This document shows, one piece after another, positions 29,003-39,520 of a stretch of 64,000 nucleotides of DNA; positions within the stretch are counted from its first letter, which is position 1, and each line of letters starts with the position of its first letter. Origin of the DNA: Haemophilus quentini (GTDB lineage Bacteria > Pseudomonadota > Gammaproteobacteria > Enterobacterales > Pasteurellaceae). The DNA lies in assembly GCA_001752465.1 (NCBI GenBank), contig MDJB01000057.1, positions 30,346 through 94,345 of the forward strand, read 5' to 3'. A program made the position numbers and the translations under genes. The notes under the pieces were generated by a model, which had not been told where the DNA came from, did no database searches, and saw nothing but the letters and a program-made list of their open reading frames with translations.

Positions 29003-29011
29003 TGCTAAAAT
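29003..29011 (+). promoter_or_regulatory. Extended -10 promoter for darP
   Basis: TGCTAAAAT with a GC-rich stretch just after it (ACGCGCC) lies 28 bp before the darP ATG. No good -35 is visible. Confidence 0.45.
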
Positions 29012-29039
29012 ACGCGCCAAATTTTAGTTGAGAGAAATT

Positions 29040-29576
29040 ATGGCAAAACGTAAGAAAAAAGAAGCTTTCAATTGGGAAGATGAAGAGCAAGAAGAAATTA
29101 TTTGGGTAAGTAAAAGCGAAATCAAACGCGATGCTGAAGATTTAAAACAACTTGGTGAAAAAATTGTAAATTTAACCAAAGCCAATCTTGCGAAAATCCC
29201 ACTTGATGAATCCTTACTTGATGCCATTGAACTTACACAGCGTTTACAAAAAGAAGCTCGTCGCCGTCAATTACAGTATATCGGTAAATTATTTCGAGGC
29301 ATTAATGTTGAGCCTATTCGTGAAGCATTAGATAAAATCGAAAATAAACATAACCAACAGCAGGCTATGCTGCATAAAATCGAAAAAGTGCGGGATGAAT
29401 TAGTAGAAAAAGGTGATATGGCTCTAACCGATTTATTAAATGATTATCCAGATGTAGATCGTCAACAACTACGTAATCTTGTTCGTTCAGCACAAAAAGA
29501 ACGTGAGCAAAATAAACCATCGAAAGCATATCGAGAAATTTATCAAATGCTCAAAGCATTGATGTTAGAAGATTAA
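29040..29576 (+). CDS. darP: DarP (YjgA) ribosome biogenesis factor
   Basis: A 178-residue, highly charged helical protein. [18 protein letters not shown] and the later [13 protein letters not shown] and [10 protein letters not shown] closely follow E. coli YjgA, renamed DarP, a factor bound to late 50S precursors. I start at 29040 ([10 protein letters not shown]) with GAGAGAA upstream; an in-frame TTG at 29028 is less likely. It is divergent from pmbA, as in other gammaproteobacteria. Confidence 0.9.
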   Translation: MAKRKKKEAFNWEDEEQEEIIWVSKSEIKRDAEDLKQLGEKIVNLTKANLAKIPLDESLLDAIELTQRLQKEARRRQLQYIGKLFRGINVEPIREALDKIENKHNQQQAMLHKIEKVRDELVEKGDMALTDLLNDYPDVDRQQLRNLVRSAQKEREQNKPSKAYREIYQMLKALMLED

Positions 29577-29624
29577 AAAATATTAAATTTTTATCCGCAC
29601 TTTTCGAGTAACAAATTTAAAAAT

Positions 29625-30233
29625 ATGAATATTCGTTGGAATGTAATTTTAGGTCTTATCGCTCTCGGTTCACTGGGATGGTTTTATTCTTTAAATAGCG
29701 ATAAACCTGATTTATCAAACTTAGTAAAAAAACCAGATAGTCCAGATTATATTGGAAATAAAATGGAAACTACGGTGTTTTCCCCTGAAGGTAAGAAACA
29801 ATATCTCTCAACTGCAGACAAAGTGAAACACTATACAGTTGATGGCCATACTGAGTTTGAAATGCCTTTGGTGTACTTATTTGATGTCTCTACATCTAAT
29901 AATGCTGAAAAATCAAATAATTCAGCAAAATTATTAGAATCACAAAGTTGGAAACTTAGCGCCAAAAAAGCCAAATTGACGAAAAATGAAATGCTTTATT
30001 TAGAAGGTGATGTCGTTGCAGAAAGTTTAGAACCGACTTCTCGTTTACAGAGAGTCGAAACTCAAGTTGCCGTGGTTAACTTAAAAACTCAAGATATTTC
30101 ATCAGATACAATGGTGAAAATAAATGGACAAAATTTTAACTCAACAGGCTTAAAAATGGTTGGCAATCTACGCCAACAAATTGCAACATTAAAAGAACAG
30201 GTAAAAACATATTATGAAATTAACAAACAATAA
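29625..30233 (+). CDS. lptC: LPS export protein LptC
   Basis: Bitopic inner-membrane component of the LPS transport bridge. One membrane helix (about residues 6-24) is followed by a periplasmic beta-jellyroll. The 202 residues slightly exceed E. coli LptC (191); an Asn/Ser-rich insertion around residues 90-105 accounts for most of it. Its end overlaps the start of lptA by 20 bases, so the two are translationally coupled. Sequence conservation is low in this family; position before lptA and lptB makes the call secure. Confidence 0.88.
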   Translation: MNIRWNVILGLIALGSLGWFYSLNSDKPDLSNLVKKPDSPDYIGNKMETTVFSPEGKKQYLSTADKVKHYTVDGHTEFEMPLVYLFDVSTSNNAEKSNNSAKLLESQSWKLSAKKAKLTKNEMLYLEGDVVAESLEPTSRLQRVETQVAVVNLKTQDISSDTMVKINGQNFNSTGLKMVGNLRQQIATLKEQVKTYYEINKQ

Positions 30234-30732
30234 AATTATTTTACTCGCTGTATTAATCATGACCTCTTTCTCTGCTTTAGCGTTGAAAGATGACACGAAT
30301 CAACCAATTAACATTGTTTCTGATAATCAATCATTAGATATGGAAAAAAGTGTTGTCACTTTTACTGATAACGTTTCAATTACTCAGGGTTCAATTTTAA
30401 TCAAGGCAAATAAAGTTGTCATTACGCGCCCACCTGAAAATTCAGGTAAAAAAGAAACCGTAGAAGCATTTGGTACTCCAGTAACATTCCATCAAAAGCT
30501 AGATAATGGTAAGCCAGTGGATGGTAAAGCAAATAAAGTTCACTATGATCTTGGTACTGAATTTTTGACATTAACTGACAATGCTGAATTAAAGCAATTT
30601 GATAGTAAGATTAATGGACAACTAATTACCTACGATGTGAAAAAACAGCAACTTAAAGCTAATGGCAATGGAAAATCACGTGTAACAACAGTCCTTATTC
30701 CATCGCAATTACAACAAGCTAAAGGGAAATAA
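30214..30732 (+). CDS. lptA: LPS transport periplasmic protein LptA
   Basis: Periplasmic jellyroll protein that bridges LptC and LptD. The 172-residue precursor has a signal peptide (about 1-23, ending SALA), then QPINIVSDNQSLDMEKSVVTF, GSILIKANKVVI and later beta-strand segments typical of OstA domains. The next gene, lptB, starts 3 bp after the stop. Part of the lptCAB-ptsN-rapZ run. Confidence 0.92.
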   Translation: MKLTNNKIILLAVLIMTSFSALALKDDTNQPINIVSDNQSLDMEKSVVTFTDNVSITQGSILIKANKVVITRPPENSGKKETVEAFGTPVTFHQKLDNGKPVDGKANKVHYDLGTEFLTLTDNAELKQFDSKINGQLITYDVKKQQLKANGNGKSRVTTVLIPSQLQQAKGK

Positions 30733-30735
30733 TTT

Positions 30736-31461
30736 ATGTCAATTCTGACTGCTGAAAATTTAGCTAAAAGCTATAAAAGCCGTAAAGTTGTTTCAGATGT
30801 AAGTTTAACTGTAAACTCTAATGAAATTGTCGGTTTGCTTGGACCAAACGGTGCTGGGAAAACAACAACCTTCTACATGGTTGTCGGGTTAGTTCGCCAA
30901 GATCAAGGCAAAATTATTATTGACGGAGAAAACATTAGTTTACTCCCAATGCATAATCGTGCGCAACGTGGAATTGGTTATTTACCACAAGAAGCCTCTA
31001 TTTTTCGCCGTTTGACTGTATATGAAAATCTAATGGCTGTATTAGAAATACGCAAAGATTTAACCACTCAACAACGTCGAGAAAAGGCTGATGAGTTGAT
31101 TGAGGAATTTAATATTGGCCATATTCGAGATAGTTTAGGTCAGTCATTATCTGGCGGTGAACGTCGTCGAGTTGAAATTGCACGAGCATTAGCTGCCAAT
31201 CCCAAGTTTATTCTATTAGATGAGCCATTTGCTGGTGTAGATCCAATTTCTGTGAGCGATATTAAGAAAATTATCACCGACTTACGTAACCGAGGGTTAG
31301 GAGTTTTGATTACCGATCATAATGTACGTGAAACACTTGATGTATGTGAACGCGCTTATATTGTTGGCGAAGGTAAAATTATCGCAACAGGCACACCAGA
31401 ACAAGTTATGAACGATGAACACGTTAAACGCGTTTATCTTGGCGAACAATTCAAATTATAA
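30736..31461 (+). CDS. lptB: LPS export ABC transporter ATPase LptB
   Basis: Cytoplasmic ATPase that powers LPS extraction through LptFG. The 241 residues contain Walker [10 protein letters not shown] (about 36-44), signature [14 protein letters not shown], Walker [14 protein letters not shown] and the switch histidine in ITDHNVRET. In most gammaproteobacteria rpoN and hpf come next; here ptsN follows after 2 bp. Confidence 0.96.
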   Translation: MSILTAENLAKSYKSRKVVSDVSLTVNSNEIVGLLGPNGAGKTTTFYMVVGLVRQDQGKIIIDGENISLLPMHNRAQRGIGYLPQEASIFRRLTVYENLMAVLEIRKDLTTQQRREKADELIEEFNIGHIRDSLGQSLSGGERRRVEIARALAANPKFILLDEPFAGVDPISVSDIKKIITDLRNRGLGVLITDHNVRETLDVCERAYIVGEGKIIATGTPEQVMNDEHVKRVYLGEQFKL

Positions 31462-31463
31462 AA

Positions 31464-31958
31464 ATGAAAATAACTGAACTATTAAGCCCTGAGAATATTC
31501 GTCAGGGCGTTAGTTTTTCTAGCAAAAAACGATTATTTGAATCTATCGCACATTTTGTAGAAGAAAAACTTCACTGTGATAAAGGTGAGCAAGCGTGCTT
31601 TGAATCCCTTTTTGAGCGTGAAAAACTGGGTAACTCAGGGCTAGGAAATGGCATAGCAATGCCTAAGGCGAAAATACCTCTTGAGGTATGTGACAAAGCA
31701 ATTGCTATGTTTATGCAATTGGATAACCCAATTAATTATGATTCGCTTGATGGTAAACCTGTAGATTTAATCTTTGCTATACTTATTCCAGATAATCAGT
31801 GCGAAACATACATCCCTATATTGGCATCATTAATCGAAAAACTTACCGATAAAAATATGTTAAAACAATTACGTTCAGCCAAAAGTGCGGATGAAATTTG
31901 GCAAGTTTTTGAGATTTCAGATAGAGCTGAAAGTTCGCTGGAAGAAACGCAAGAATAA
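31464..31958 (+). CDS. ptsN: PtsN-like EIIA(Ntr) protein lacking the phospho-acceptor histidine
   Basis: A 164-residue PTS EIIA domain protein of the PtsN type. The region around the active site reads GNSGLGNGIAMPKAKIPL: where E. coli PtsN has the phosphorylated His73 (IAIPHGK), this protein has Lys68 (codon AAG). The fold is otherwise intact, with DLIFAILIPDNQ and a C-terminal helix. It should therefore not accept phosphate by the usual route and may act by constitutive protein contacts. rpoN and hpf, its usual neighbours, are absent; rapZ follows 15 bp on. Confidence 0.87.
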   Translation: MKITELLSPENIRQGVSFSSKKRLFESIAHFVEEKLHCDKGEQACFESLFEREKLGNSGLGNGIAMPKAKIPLEVCDKAIAMFMQLDNPINYDSLDGKPVDLIFAILIPDNQCETYIPILASLIEKLTDKNMLKQLRSAKSADEIWQVFEISDRAESSLEETQE

Positions 31959-31973
31959 TTTAAAGGGGGAATT

Positions 31974-32831
31974 ATGGAAATTATCATTATTAGTGGACGT
32001 TCTGGCGCAGGAAAATCCGTAGCCTTACGAGCATTAGAAGACGCCGGATATTATTGTGTTGATAATATTCCCCTGGATTTACTTCCTCAATTGACTGATA
32101 TTCTATCTCAATCCCAATCTTCGGTCGCAATCAGCCTTGATATTCGTAATATTCCTAATTCAACCAATACCCTTGAACAAACTCTAAATACCTTACAAAA
32201 ATATCATCAATTAAAGATTATTTTCCTTGAAGCAGATCGTGGCACATTGATTCGTCGTTATAGCGACTCACGCCGTCTGCACCCACTTTCCTTGAAAGAT
32301 TTATCTCTTGAAGCTGCAATAGATGAAGAATATCGCTACCTTGAGCCATTAATTCAACACGCAAACTTTATTATTGATACCACCCATCTTTCTACTCATA
32401 CCCTTGCTGAACGCCTACGCGAATTTTTACGAGGAAATAGTGATAAAGAACTAAAAATCGTTGTTGAATCTTTTGGCTTTAAATATGGAATTCCTTTAGA
32501 TGCGGATTATGTTTTCGATGTACGTTTCTTACCTAACCCACATTGGGATCCAACATTACGCTCAATGACAGGATTAAATGCGCCAGTAGCAGAATTTCTG
32601 AATAGTCACACGCAGGTGAATGAATTTATCTACCTCACTCGTAACTATATTGATACTTGGTTGCCTATGTTAGAAAAAAACAATCGTAGCTATTTAACTA
32701 TTGCTATTGGGTGTACAGGAGGAAAACACCGTTCCGTTTATATTGCCCAGCAGTTAGGTGAATATTTTCAAGCTAAAGGAAAAATCGTCCAAATTCAGCA
32801 CAAATCTTTAGAACGAAATAAAAAAGCATAA
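31974..32831 (+). CDS. rapZ: RapZ nucleotide-binding RNA adaptor protein
   Basis: A 285-residue P-loop protein of the RapZ (YvcJ) family. Walker A is GRSGAGKS (residues 8-15), and the conserved C-terminal domain includes [20 protein letters not shown] and [12 protein letters not shown]. In E. coli RapZ guides RNase E to the sRNA GlmZ and so controls glucosamine-6-phosphate synthase. Its usual neighbour npr is not present. Shine-Dalgarno AGGGGG is just upstream. The operon ends in an inverted uptake-signal terminator. Confidence 0.94.
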   Translation: MEIIIISGRSGAGKSVALRALEDAGYYCVDNIPLDLLPQLTDILSQSQSSVAISLDIRNIPNSTNTLEQTLNTLQKYHQLKIIFLEADRGTLIRRYSDSRRLHPLSLKDLSLEAAIDEEYRYLEPLIQHANFIIDTTHLSTHTLAERLREFLRGNSDKELKIVVESFGFKYGIPLDADYVFDVRFLPNPHWDPTLRSMTGLNAPVAEFLNSHTQVNEFIYLTRNYIDTWLPMLEKNNRSYLTIAIGCTGGKHRSVYIAQQLGEYFQAKGKIVQIQHKSLERNKKA

Positions 32832-32832
32832 A

Positions 32833-32869
32833 AAAGTGCGGTCAAAAATAATTTTATTGACCGCACTTT
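32833..32869. terminator. Inverted uptake-signal pair, bidirectional terminator (rapZ/pheA)
   Basis: AAAGTGCGGTCAA (32833-32845) and TTGACCGCACTTT (32857-32869) form a 13-bp stem with an 11-nt loop between convergent genes; each arm contains an exact uptake signal. Confidence 0.85.
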
Positions 32870-32870
32870 C

Positions 32871-34028
32871 TTATAAATTAACTGGTTTTACAATCTCGCT
32901 AGGATAACAACCTAAAATCTTTAGATAATTACTACAATTCTTTAACTCTTCCAAAGCTTGCTGAATATCAGGATGATGGATATTCGCTTCTATTTCGAGA
33001 TAAAACATTTCTTCCCAAGGTTTCCCATAAATTGGACGAGATTCTAATTTTGTCATATTAATTTGATGTTTTTTGAAAACTAAAAGTGCATCAACTAATG
33101 AGCCAATTTGCTGTGAAGTTGTCATTAGCAATAATGTTTTTGCTGGTATCTGTGGTGAAACCTCACGCTGTTCTTTAGCAACGACAATAAAACGCGTAAT
33201 ATTGTTCTCTTGATTAGCAATATTAGTTTTTAATACACTAAGTCCATATAATTTACCACCATCTTCATTCCCTAATGCCGCAATATTCGGCTTATTTAAA
33301 CTTGCAATAAGTTGCATTGCATGGGAACTACTTTCACAATATTCAATATGTACTCGATCAAGACTATGTATAAATTGACTACATTGTTGAATCACTTGAG
33401 GATGACTATATAAAGTATCGATTTCACTTAATTCAGTCGTGCCATTTACCAAAACACAATGCTGAATTGGGTAAGCCAGCTCGCCTACCAATGATAAGTC
33501 AGTATGCTGGAGCAAGTCATAGACTTCATTAATAGCACCTGATGTTGTATTTTCTAAAGGCAATACACCAAAATCTGCTTCACCATTTTGCACTTTTTCA
33601 AATACTTGCTCAAAAGACTGACATCCTAGTTCTACAAATTGTTTTTGATAACGAGCAGCATAATTACGTGCAGCTAAATTTGAATAAGAACCTCTCTTAC
33701 CTAAAAAAGCAATATGTAAATTTTGATTACGTTGTTCATTAAGTTTATTCTGCAAATAGACTTGCTGTGTCAATACTGAATCTTCAATGATTTTTTGGAA
33801 AATTGAAGTGATATATTGTGGTTCAAGTTGATAATTCTCATTTTCTGAAAATTGAACTAATTCTTGTAAAAGTTGCTGCTCTCGCTCTACATCACGTAAA
33901 GCTTTTTGCGAGATCTCTTTACTTCTCACTACATCGAAAGCTAAACGATGACGCTCAGAAAGCAATTTTAATAAACTACGATCTATTTGCGTAATTTGTT
34001 GGCGAATTTCAGATAATTCTAGCTTCAT
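32871..34028 (-). CDS. pheA: Bifunctional chorismate mutase / prephenate dehydratase PheA
   Basis: Catalyses two steps of phenylalanine synthesis. The 385 residues comprise an AroQ-type chorismate mutase (about 1-90), a prephenate dehydratase (about 104-285, with NITRFIV near its end) and an ACT regulatory domain carrying SLVDAL and ESRP, the phenylalanine-binding motifs. Domain order and length match E. coli PheA. I found no leader peptide rich in Phe upstream, so classical pheL attenuation is not evident. Confidence 0.95.
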   Translation of the reverse strand: MKLELSEIRQQITQIDRSLLKLLSERHRLAFDVVRSKEISQKALRDVEREQQLLQELVQFSENENYQLEPQYITSIFQKIIEDSVLTQQVYLQNKLNEQRNQNLHIAFLGKRGSYSNLAARNYAARYQKQFVELGCQSFEQVFEKVQNGEADFGVLPLENTTSGAINEVYDLLQHTDLSLVGELAYPIQHCVLVNGTTELSEIDTLYSHPQVIQQCSQFIHSLDRVHIEYCESSSHAMQLIASLNKPNIAALGNEDGGKLYGLSVLKTNIANQENNITRFIVVAKEQREVSPQIPAKTLLLMTTSQQIGSLVDALLVFKKHQINMTKLESRPIYGKPWEEMFYLEIEANIHHPDIQQALEELKNCSNYLKILGCYPSEIVKPVNL

Positions 34029-34101
34029 AGCATCCCCTTATAAAAAATAAGAAAAACCAACCGCACTTTTAAGCATTAGTCATTTAAAGTGCGATGAAAA
34101 T

Positions 34102-34139
34102 AAAAAAGCTATACTTCCTAGCAGAAATATAGCTTTTTT
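34102..34139 (-). terminator. Intrinsic terminator after lpxC, end of the dcw run
   Basis: AAAAAAGCTATA (34102-34113) and TATAGCTTTTTT (34128-34139) form a 12-bp stem with a 14-nt loop; on the minus strand it ends in a T run. A degenerate uptake pair (exact at 34070-34078, one mismatch near 34087) lies next to it. Confidence 0.75.
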
Positions 34140-34152
34140 AAAAATAAAATGA

Positions 34153-35070
34153 TTAGATAAATACTTGAACAGGCGCAACATATCCTTGCGGTACTTGTTC
34201 TTTATCTTCAAAAGTTACAAACTCCCATGCTTCTTGATTTGCTAATACAGCACGTAGTAACTTGTTATTTAAACCATGACCAGATTTATAAGCCTTGAAA
34301 TCACCAATAATGTTATAACCAGCCATATAAAGATCGCCAATTGCGTCTAACATTTTATGACGAACAAGTTCATCTTTAAAGCGTAAGCCATCTTCATTTA
34401 AAATTCTATAATCATCAAGAACAATAGCATTATCAAGGCTACCCCCTAATGCTAAACCTTGAGATTGAAGATATTCTATATCTTTCATAAAACCAAATGT
34501 TCTTGCTCGACTAATTTGATGAACAAATGCTTGAGCAGAGAAATCCATGACATAATTACGAACATTTTTGCCAATAGCAGGATGATCAAAATCAATAGTG
34601 AAATCTAAACGAAAACCATTGTAAGGTTTAAATTCAGCCCATTTATCACCATCTTCAACTCGAACATGTTCTTTAATACAAATAAATTTCTTAGGCGCAT
34701 TTTGTTCTTCAATTCCAGCATCTAACAACAAATAGATAAATGGACTCGCGCTACCATCCATAATAGGAATTTCAGGTGCATCAACCTCAATAATAATATT
34801 ATCAATTCCAAGACCTGATAGTGCTGCATTCAAATGTTCAACGGTAGAAATGCGCACACCTTGCTCATTAATTAATGCGGTACAAAGCATTGTATCACGT
34901 ACTGAATTAGGATCAGCAGGGAATGCCACTGCAGGATTTAAATCTGTACGATAGTAAACAACACCAGTATTTGGCATAGCCGGACGTAATGTTAAAGTCA
35001 CTTTCTTACCGCTATGTAAACCAACACCTGTTACTTTAATACTTTGTTTTAATGTTCTTTGTTTAATCAT
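34153..35070 (-). CDS. lpxC: UDP-3-O-acyl-N-acetylglucosamine deacetylase LpxC
   Basis: Zinc amidase performing the committed step of lipid A synthesis. The 305 residues carry the zinc ligands His79 (TVEHLNAAL), His238 and Asp242 ([10 protein letters not shown]) at the canonical positions, plus MDGSASPF. It lies at the downstream end of the dcw cluster, 43 bp after ftsZ, as in E. coli. Confidence 0.97.
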   Translation of the reverse strand: MIKQRTLKQSIKVTGVGLHSGKKVTLTLRPAMPNTGVVYYRTDLNPAVAFPADPNSVRDTMLCTALINEQGVRISTVEHLNAALSGLGIDNIIIEVDAPEIPIMDGSASPFIYLLLDAGIEEQNAPKKFICIKEHVRVEDGDKWAEFKPYNGFRLDFTIDFDHPAIGKNVRNYVMDFSAQAFVHQISRARTFGFMKDIEYLQSQGLALGGSLDNAIVLDDYRILNEDGLRFKDELVRHKMLDAIGDLYMAGYNIIGDFKAYKSGHGLNNKLLRAVLANQEAWEFVTFEDKEQVPQGYVAPVQVFI

Positions 35071-35113
35071 TCTACTACCTTAATATTCCAGGTATTTCTC
35101 AAAACCAATTAAA

Positions 35114-36376
35114 TTAATTCTCTTCACGTTGTGCAGGATTAAAGAAACTATTTTTCTTAAATGCTTCTAAACGATCTGTGATCGGTTTATCCAACGGACG
35201 ATGATATTCTTCCGCAGGAGTTTTTTGAGTTTCTACTGGCTCACGAGTATGTATATCAGGCACAATATTTACGCGACCTGTACCTTCTGACTCAACTGGA
35301 CGAGAAAGACACAACACTTGAACAGACTCAGTTGGGGCGATTTCCCCTAATCCTGTTGCCACAATAGTCACTCGAATTTCATCACTCATCTCAGGCACTA
35401 GACTCGTACCAACAACAACTGTCGCTTCTTCAGAAGCAAAACTACCTATTGTCTCACCTATAATGTTAAACTCATCAAAAACTAAATCCATTCCAGCAGT
35501 AATATTAACTAAAATACCTTGAGCGTTAGAAAGATCTATTTTTTCTAGAAGATCGTTACGTACCGCAAGACGAGCCGCCTCTTCTGCTCTACCCGCACCA
35601 GGTTCTCCCACAGCTGAACCAAAACCAATCATAGCTTGTCCTTGAACGGACATTACCGTTCTTACATCAGCGAAGTCCACATTAATTAAACCAGGAGAGG
35701 TAATCATATCTGAAATTCCCATCACGGAATTACGCAACACGTCGTTTGCAGCAGCAAAAGCATCAATTAATTTAGCATTTTTAGAGAGAACTTTTTGGAT
35801 TTGTTGATTCGGAATAATAATCATTGAATCAACATATTGGGATAAATCTTTAATACCGAGCTCTGCAAATTGCATACGCTTTTTGCCTTCAAAAGCAAAT
35901 GGTTTGGTTACAACAGCAACGGTTAACATGCCTAATTCTTTAGCAATTTTTGCGACAACAGGCGCTGCACCAGTACCAGTACCGCCGCCCATACCAGCTG
36001 CAATAAAGACCATATCCGCACCTTCAAGCATTTTGCGAATTTCTTCCTGATCATCTTCCGCAGCCTTACGACCAATATTTGGATTTGCCCCAGCGCCTAA
36101 ACCTTTGGTTGTTTCTCCACCAATTTGTACAGTTTGTTGAACTTGACTTTTGCGTAATGCTTGAGCGTCTGTATTTACAGCGTAAAAAATAATACGGCCA
36201 TGCTCTTCTGAAGTTAATGAGCTTTCACCCAAATAAGTTCCACCCATTTCTTGCTTGACCATACTCATAACCATATGGTTTACAGCATTACCGCCACCGC
36301 CGCCGACACCTACGACTTTGATCAGTGCGCCGGACTCATTAAAATTATCGTACTCAGGGTACTCTGGGTATAACAT
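35114..36376 (-). CDS. ftsZ: Cell-division GTPase FtsZ
   Basis: Tubulin-like GTPase forming the division ring. The 420 residues contain the GTP-binding [20 protein letters not shown] and the T7-loop region NVDFADVRT with its catalytic Asp. The linker after about residue 330 is rich in Thr, Glu and Pro. The extreme C-terminal peptide is divergent from the E. coli DIPAFLRKQ type: it reads [15 protein letters not shown]. It is downstream of ftsA with an 81-bp gap. Confidence 0.97.
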   Translation of the reverse strand: MLYPEYPEYDNFNESGALIKVVGVGGGGGNAVNHMVMSMVKQEMGGTYLGESSLTSEEHGRIIFYAVNTDAQALRKSQVQQTVQIGGETTKGLGAGANPNIGRKAAEDDQEEIRKMLEGADMVFIAAGMGGGTGTGAAPVVAKIAKELGMLTVAVVTKPFAFEGKKRMQFAELGIKDLSQYVDSMIIIPNQQIQKVLSKNAKLIDAFAAANDVLRNSVMGISDMITSPGLINVDFADVRTVMSVQGQAMIGFGSAVGEPGAGRAEEAARLAVRNDLLEKIDLSNAQGILVNITAGMDLVFDEFNIIGETIGSFASEEATVVVGTSLVPEMSDEIRVTIVATGLGEIAPTESVQVLCLSRPVESEGTGRVNIVPDIHTREPVETQKTPAEEYHRPLDKPITDRLEAFKKNSFFNPAQREEN

Positions 36377-36457
36377 CGATGTTCTCCGTTAAGGCCAGAT
36401 AAGCTGGCTCAATATAAAACCTAAATTCTCTCTATTGTAGATGAAAAATCAGAATAA

Positions 36458-37735
36458 TCAAAATTCTGACCGCACTTTATCCATAATTTTTTTAATTCCA
36501 TTCAAAATTTGTTTTAGTACTCCGTCATCAGATTCATCATTTCCTGAAATCAAATCATCATCACTGTTACTATGGTTATACTGTAACAACCCCACCACCG
36601 TTGAATATTGAGGGCGATTCACGTAATCTGTCAATCCAGTAATATTCAGCGGGCTACCAATACGTACCTGGCAATTAAATACATCAGATGCACATTCTTT
36701 CAAATCTTCTATTTGCGCACCACCACCAGTAATGACTACGCCAGCAATAAGCTCAAACTTCACGTGTTTTGTTTCCAACTCAGCCTTTAATTTATCTAAT
36801 TCGTCTTTCACAACACCTAGAAGTTCCGTGTAGCGAGCTGATGTAATTAAGGATAAATCACTTTTTGTTAATGAACGGGGTGCTCGTCCACCAATACTTG
36901 CAACTTCAATTTTTTTATCTCCGTGCAAACGAGCTGGATAAAATGCACTTGCATAATTAACTTTAATTCGTTCAGCTTCTGCACGCGAAATAGTACAAGC
37001 GTGAGCAATATCGTTAGTCACAATATTTCCTGCATAAGGAATAACCTTACTGAAACGTAATGCACCGTTTGTATAAACCATCACATTCATTGTGCCTGCA
37101 CCGAAATCAATCAAGCAAACACCAAGATCTTTTTCATCTTCGGTTAATACTGAATGTGTTGCTGCAAAACCAGAAAAAACGACTTTATCCACTTGTAAAC
37201 CACATCGCTCAACCGCTTTTTTCAGGTTGTTTTGCCAATCTTGATGACAGGCAATTAAATGTACTTGTGCTTTTAAACGAACACCTTGCAAACCCAATGG
37301 ATTTTTAATATTCAACTGACGATCCACCGCATATTCTTGAGGAATCACATGCAATAAGGATAAACCTTCAGGCAACTTGATGGAGCTCGCTGTATGCAGT
37401 GCAGAATCAATTTCATCTTGTGTTACTTCGCTATCTGAAATTGGCACAAAACCACTTTCATTTAAACTTTGAATATGTTCACCAGTAATTGCCAAAGTTA
37501 CACTCATAATCTGACAATCAGCCATAGATTCAGCTGCTTCAATGGCTCTTTGAATAGAATTTACGACAGCTTCAAGATCGGTGATACTGCCACGATCAAT
37601 CCCTTTAGATGGGCAACTACCAACACCTAACACATTCACTACGCCATCAGGAAATACCTCGCCCACTACGGCAACAATTTTTGACGTACCGACTTCTAAT
37701 CCTACAATTGTTTTAGCTTCCACACCTTTAACCAT
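36458..37735 (-). CDS. ftsA: Cell-division actin-like protein FtsA
   Basis: Actin-fold ATPase that tethers FtsZ to the membrane. The 425 residues contain [15 protein letters not shown] near the N-terminus, [14 protein letters not shown] and [14 protein letters not shown]. The C-terminal amphipathic helix expected for membrane binding is [16 protein letters not shown]. The codons for KVRSE include an exact uptake signal (36469-36477). ftsQ is immediately upstream. Confidence 0.96.
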   Translation of the reverse strand: MVKGVEAKTIVGLEVGTSKIVAVVGEVFPDGVVNVLGVGSCPSKGIDRGSITDLEAVVNSIQRAIEAAESMADCQIMSVTLAITGEHIQSLNESGFVPISDSEVTQDEIDSALHTASSIKLPEGLSLLHVIPQEYAVDRQLNIKNPLGLQGVRLKAQVHLIACHQDWQNNLKKAVERCGLQVDKVVFSGFAATHSVLTEDEKDLGVCLIDFGAGTMNVMVYTNGALRFSKVIPYAGNIVTNDIAHACTISRAEAERIKVNYASAFYPARLHGDKKIEVASIGGRAPRSLTKSDLSLITSARYTELLGVVKDELDKLKAELETKHVKFELIAGVVITGGGAQIEDLKECASDVFNCQVRIGSPLNITGLTDYVNRPQYSTVVGLLQYNHSNSDDDLISGNDESDDGVLKQILNGIKKIMDKVRSEF

Positions 37736-37750
37736 TTTCGCACCTAGTTT

Positions 37751-38515
37751 TTATTTATCAGCCATACCCACAGCAGCGCCTGCCGCATATCGTAAATCTA
37801 CATAATCTATTTTTTTATTTTCTGGAACATCAACTTGCGGATAAATCGTGACAAATCGTTCAAGCTTAGATTTCCATTCTCCACGACCTAACTTTAACAC
37901 AATGTCATTATCAAGTGTTACTTGCCATGCACCGCGTTCATCAATATTCATGCCTTTTGCAATTAAATTTTTTGATTTAAAATCTGCATAAATCTGATTC
38001 CATGCTTCCAATACTTTTAAACTTTGATAATCAGGCCCACCTAAATAAGGCAAAGTATTTTCTTTTAAGCGTTCAATTGGAAGTTGGAATACAACGCCAT
38101 CCTGAGTAACAAATTGATTCTGATTCCAAAATGCCACTGGTTGATATTCAGTAATCCAAATACTTAAACGATTTGGCCATATTTTTCGCACAATTGAGCT
38201 TTTAACCCAAGGTAAAGCTTCTATTTGAGCTTGAATTGGCTCGACATCTTGCCCCCAAAAGCCTTTAAGAGAACCCATTTTTAATAAGCTTTCCTTAATA
38301 TCGGCATCCGTGGTAAAAATCTTTTGTCCAGCCAATGCAAAACCGCTAATAGGCTTATCATCCATTTTCTCTAGCAGAGTTTGCCAATTAAAATAAATAC
38401 CAAGAGCAAAAAGTATACCAAGCAAAGCCAAGAAAGCCCGAATATGAAAATAATATTTAGGCTTTTGTTCACCAAAACGAATATTCTGTGGAGTTTTCCT
38501 TTTCAGAATGTTCAT
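37751..38515 (-). CDS. ftsQ: Cell-division protein FtsQ
   Basis: Bitopic divisome protein, 254 residues: a short cytoplasmic N-terminus, one membrane helix (about 25-44), a POTRA domain beginning near the sequence FTTDADIKESLLKMG, and a beta domain with KIWPNRLSIWITEYQPVAFW. It bridges early and late division proteins with FtsB and FtsL. Its start overlaps the ddlB stop by one base. Confidence 0.94.
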   Translation of the reverse strand: MNILKRKTPQNIRFGEQKPKYYFHIRAFLALLGILFALGIYFNWQTLLEKMDDKPISGFALAGQKIFTTDADIKESLLKMGSLKGFWGQDVEPIQAQIEALPWVKSSIVRKIWPNRLSIWITEYQPVAFWNQNQFVTQDGVVFQLPIERLKENTLPYLGGPDYQSLKVLEAWNQIYADFKSKNLIAKGMNIDERGAWQVTLDNDIVLKLGRGEWKSKLERFVTIYPQVDVPENKKIDYVDLRYAAGAAVGMADK

Positions 38516-39435
38516 TACACACTTAGCTCCAAAATTTTCACAACAAGCTGTTCAAAAGAAATACCCACGCTTGCGGCAGATTTTGGGAATAAACTGTGGC
38601 TCGTCATTCCTGGATTCGTATTTACTTCAACTAAACGAAAATCACCTTTCTCATCGCACATAACATCAATACGGCTCCAACCACGACATCCCACTGCATC
38701 ATAAGCGCGTTTCACTAATATAGCTAACTCTTGCTCGCGCTCAGACATTAAGCCTGCAGGGCAGAAATATTGAGTATTATCAGAAATATATTTCGCATTA
38801 TAATCGTAGAACTCACCTTCAGGAACAATACGAATAGCCGGAAGCACTTGACTATCCAATACAGGCACAGTTAATTCATCGCCAGATAACCATTCTTCAA
38901 TCAGAATCGTATTATCAAATTTAAGTGCATATTCCACCGCACTTTTTAGCTCATCCGCTGCTTTAACTTTAGTTAATCCAACACTAGAGCCTTCTAAAGA
39001 AGGTTTCACCATTAATGGTAAACCTAGTTTTTCCACTACAGCCTGAGCATCTAATTCAGAAAAGGTTTCTCGGGTTACTACTTCCATATCTGCTACAGGT
39101 AATCCAAATGCTTTCCACAACATTTTTGTACGCATTTTATCCATAGTTAATGCGGAAGCCATCACCCCACAACCAGTGTAAGGTAAACCAATTTGCTCTA
39201 ATAAACCTTGCATTGTGCCATCTTCACCACCTCGGCCATGCAAAATATTAAACACTCGATTAAAGCCATCCTTTTTAAGATTAGCAACATTATATTCTTT
39301 AGGATCAATAGGATGAGCATCATAACCTTGATTTAATAAAGCCTCTAATACCGCTTTACCTGAATTGAGAGAAACTTCACGCTCAGCGGATGTTCCGCCT
39401 AATAACACTGCAATTTTTTCTTGTTTTAAATTCAT
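38515..39435 (-). CDS. ddlB: D-alanine--D-alanine ligase DdlB
   Basis: ATP-grasp ligase forming D-Ala-D-Ala for peptidoglycan. The 306 residues include [43 protein letters not shown] and the C-terminal [18 protein letters not shown]. Length and motif spacing match the DdlB subgroup, and its place between murC and ftsQ is that of the dcw cluster. Confidence 0.96.
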   Translation of the reverse strand: MNLKQEKIAVLLGGTSAEREVSLNSGKAVLEALLNQGYDAHPIDPKEYNVANLKKDGFNRVFNILHGRGGEDGTMQGLLEQIGLPYTGCGVMASALTMDKMRTKMLWKAFGLPVADMEVVTRETFSELDAQAVVEKLGLPLMVKPSLEGSSVGLTKVKAADELKSAVEYALKFDNTILIEEWLSGDELTVPVLDSQVLPAIRIVPEGEFYDYNAKYISDNTQYFCPAGLMSEREQELAILVKRAYDAVGCRGWSRIDVMCDEKGDFRLVEVNTNPGMTSHSLFPKSAASVGISFEQLVVKILELSV

Positions 39436-39520
39436 TTTATCCTACTTATATATCTTATTCTGATGTCCTTAATTAATAGATAAGGCTATCTCAAATTTCT
39501 AAAATCTACTTATAAACGTC

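Noticed and set aside
33900..34150. pheL-type attenuator before pheA
   Set aside because: The hairpin at 34102-34139 belongs to the end of lpxC, and no Phe-rich leader peptide was found.
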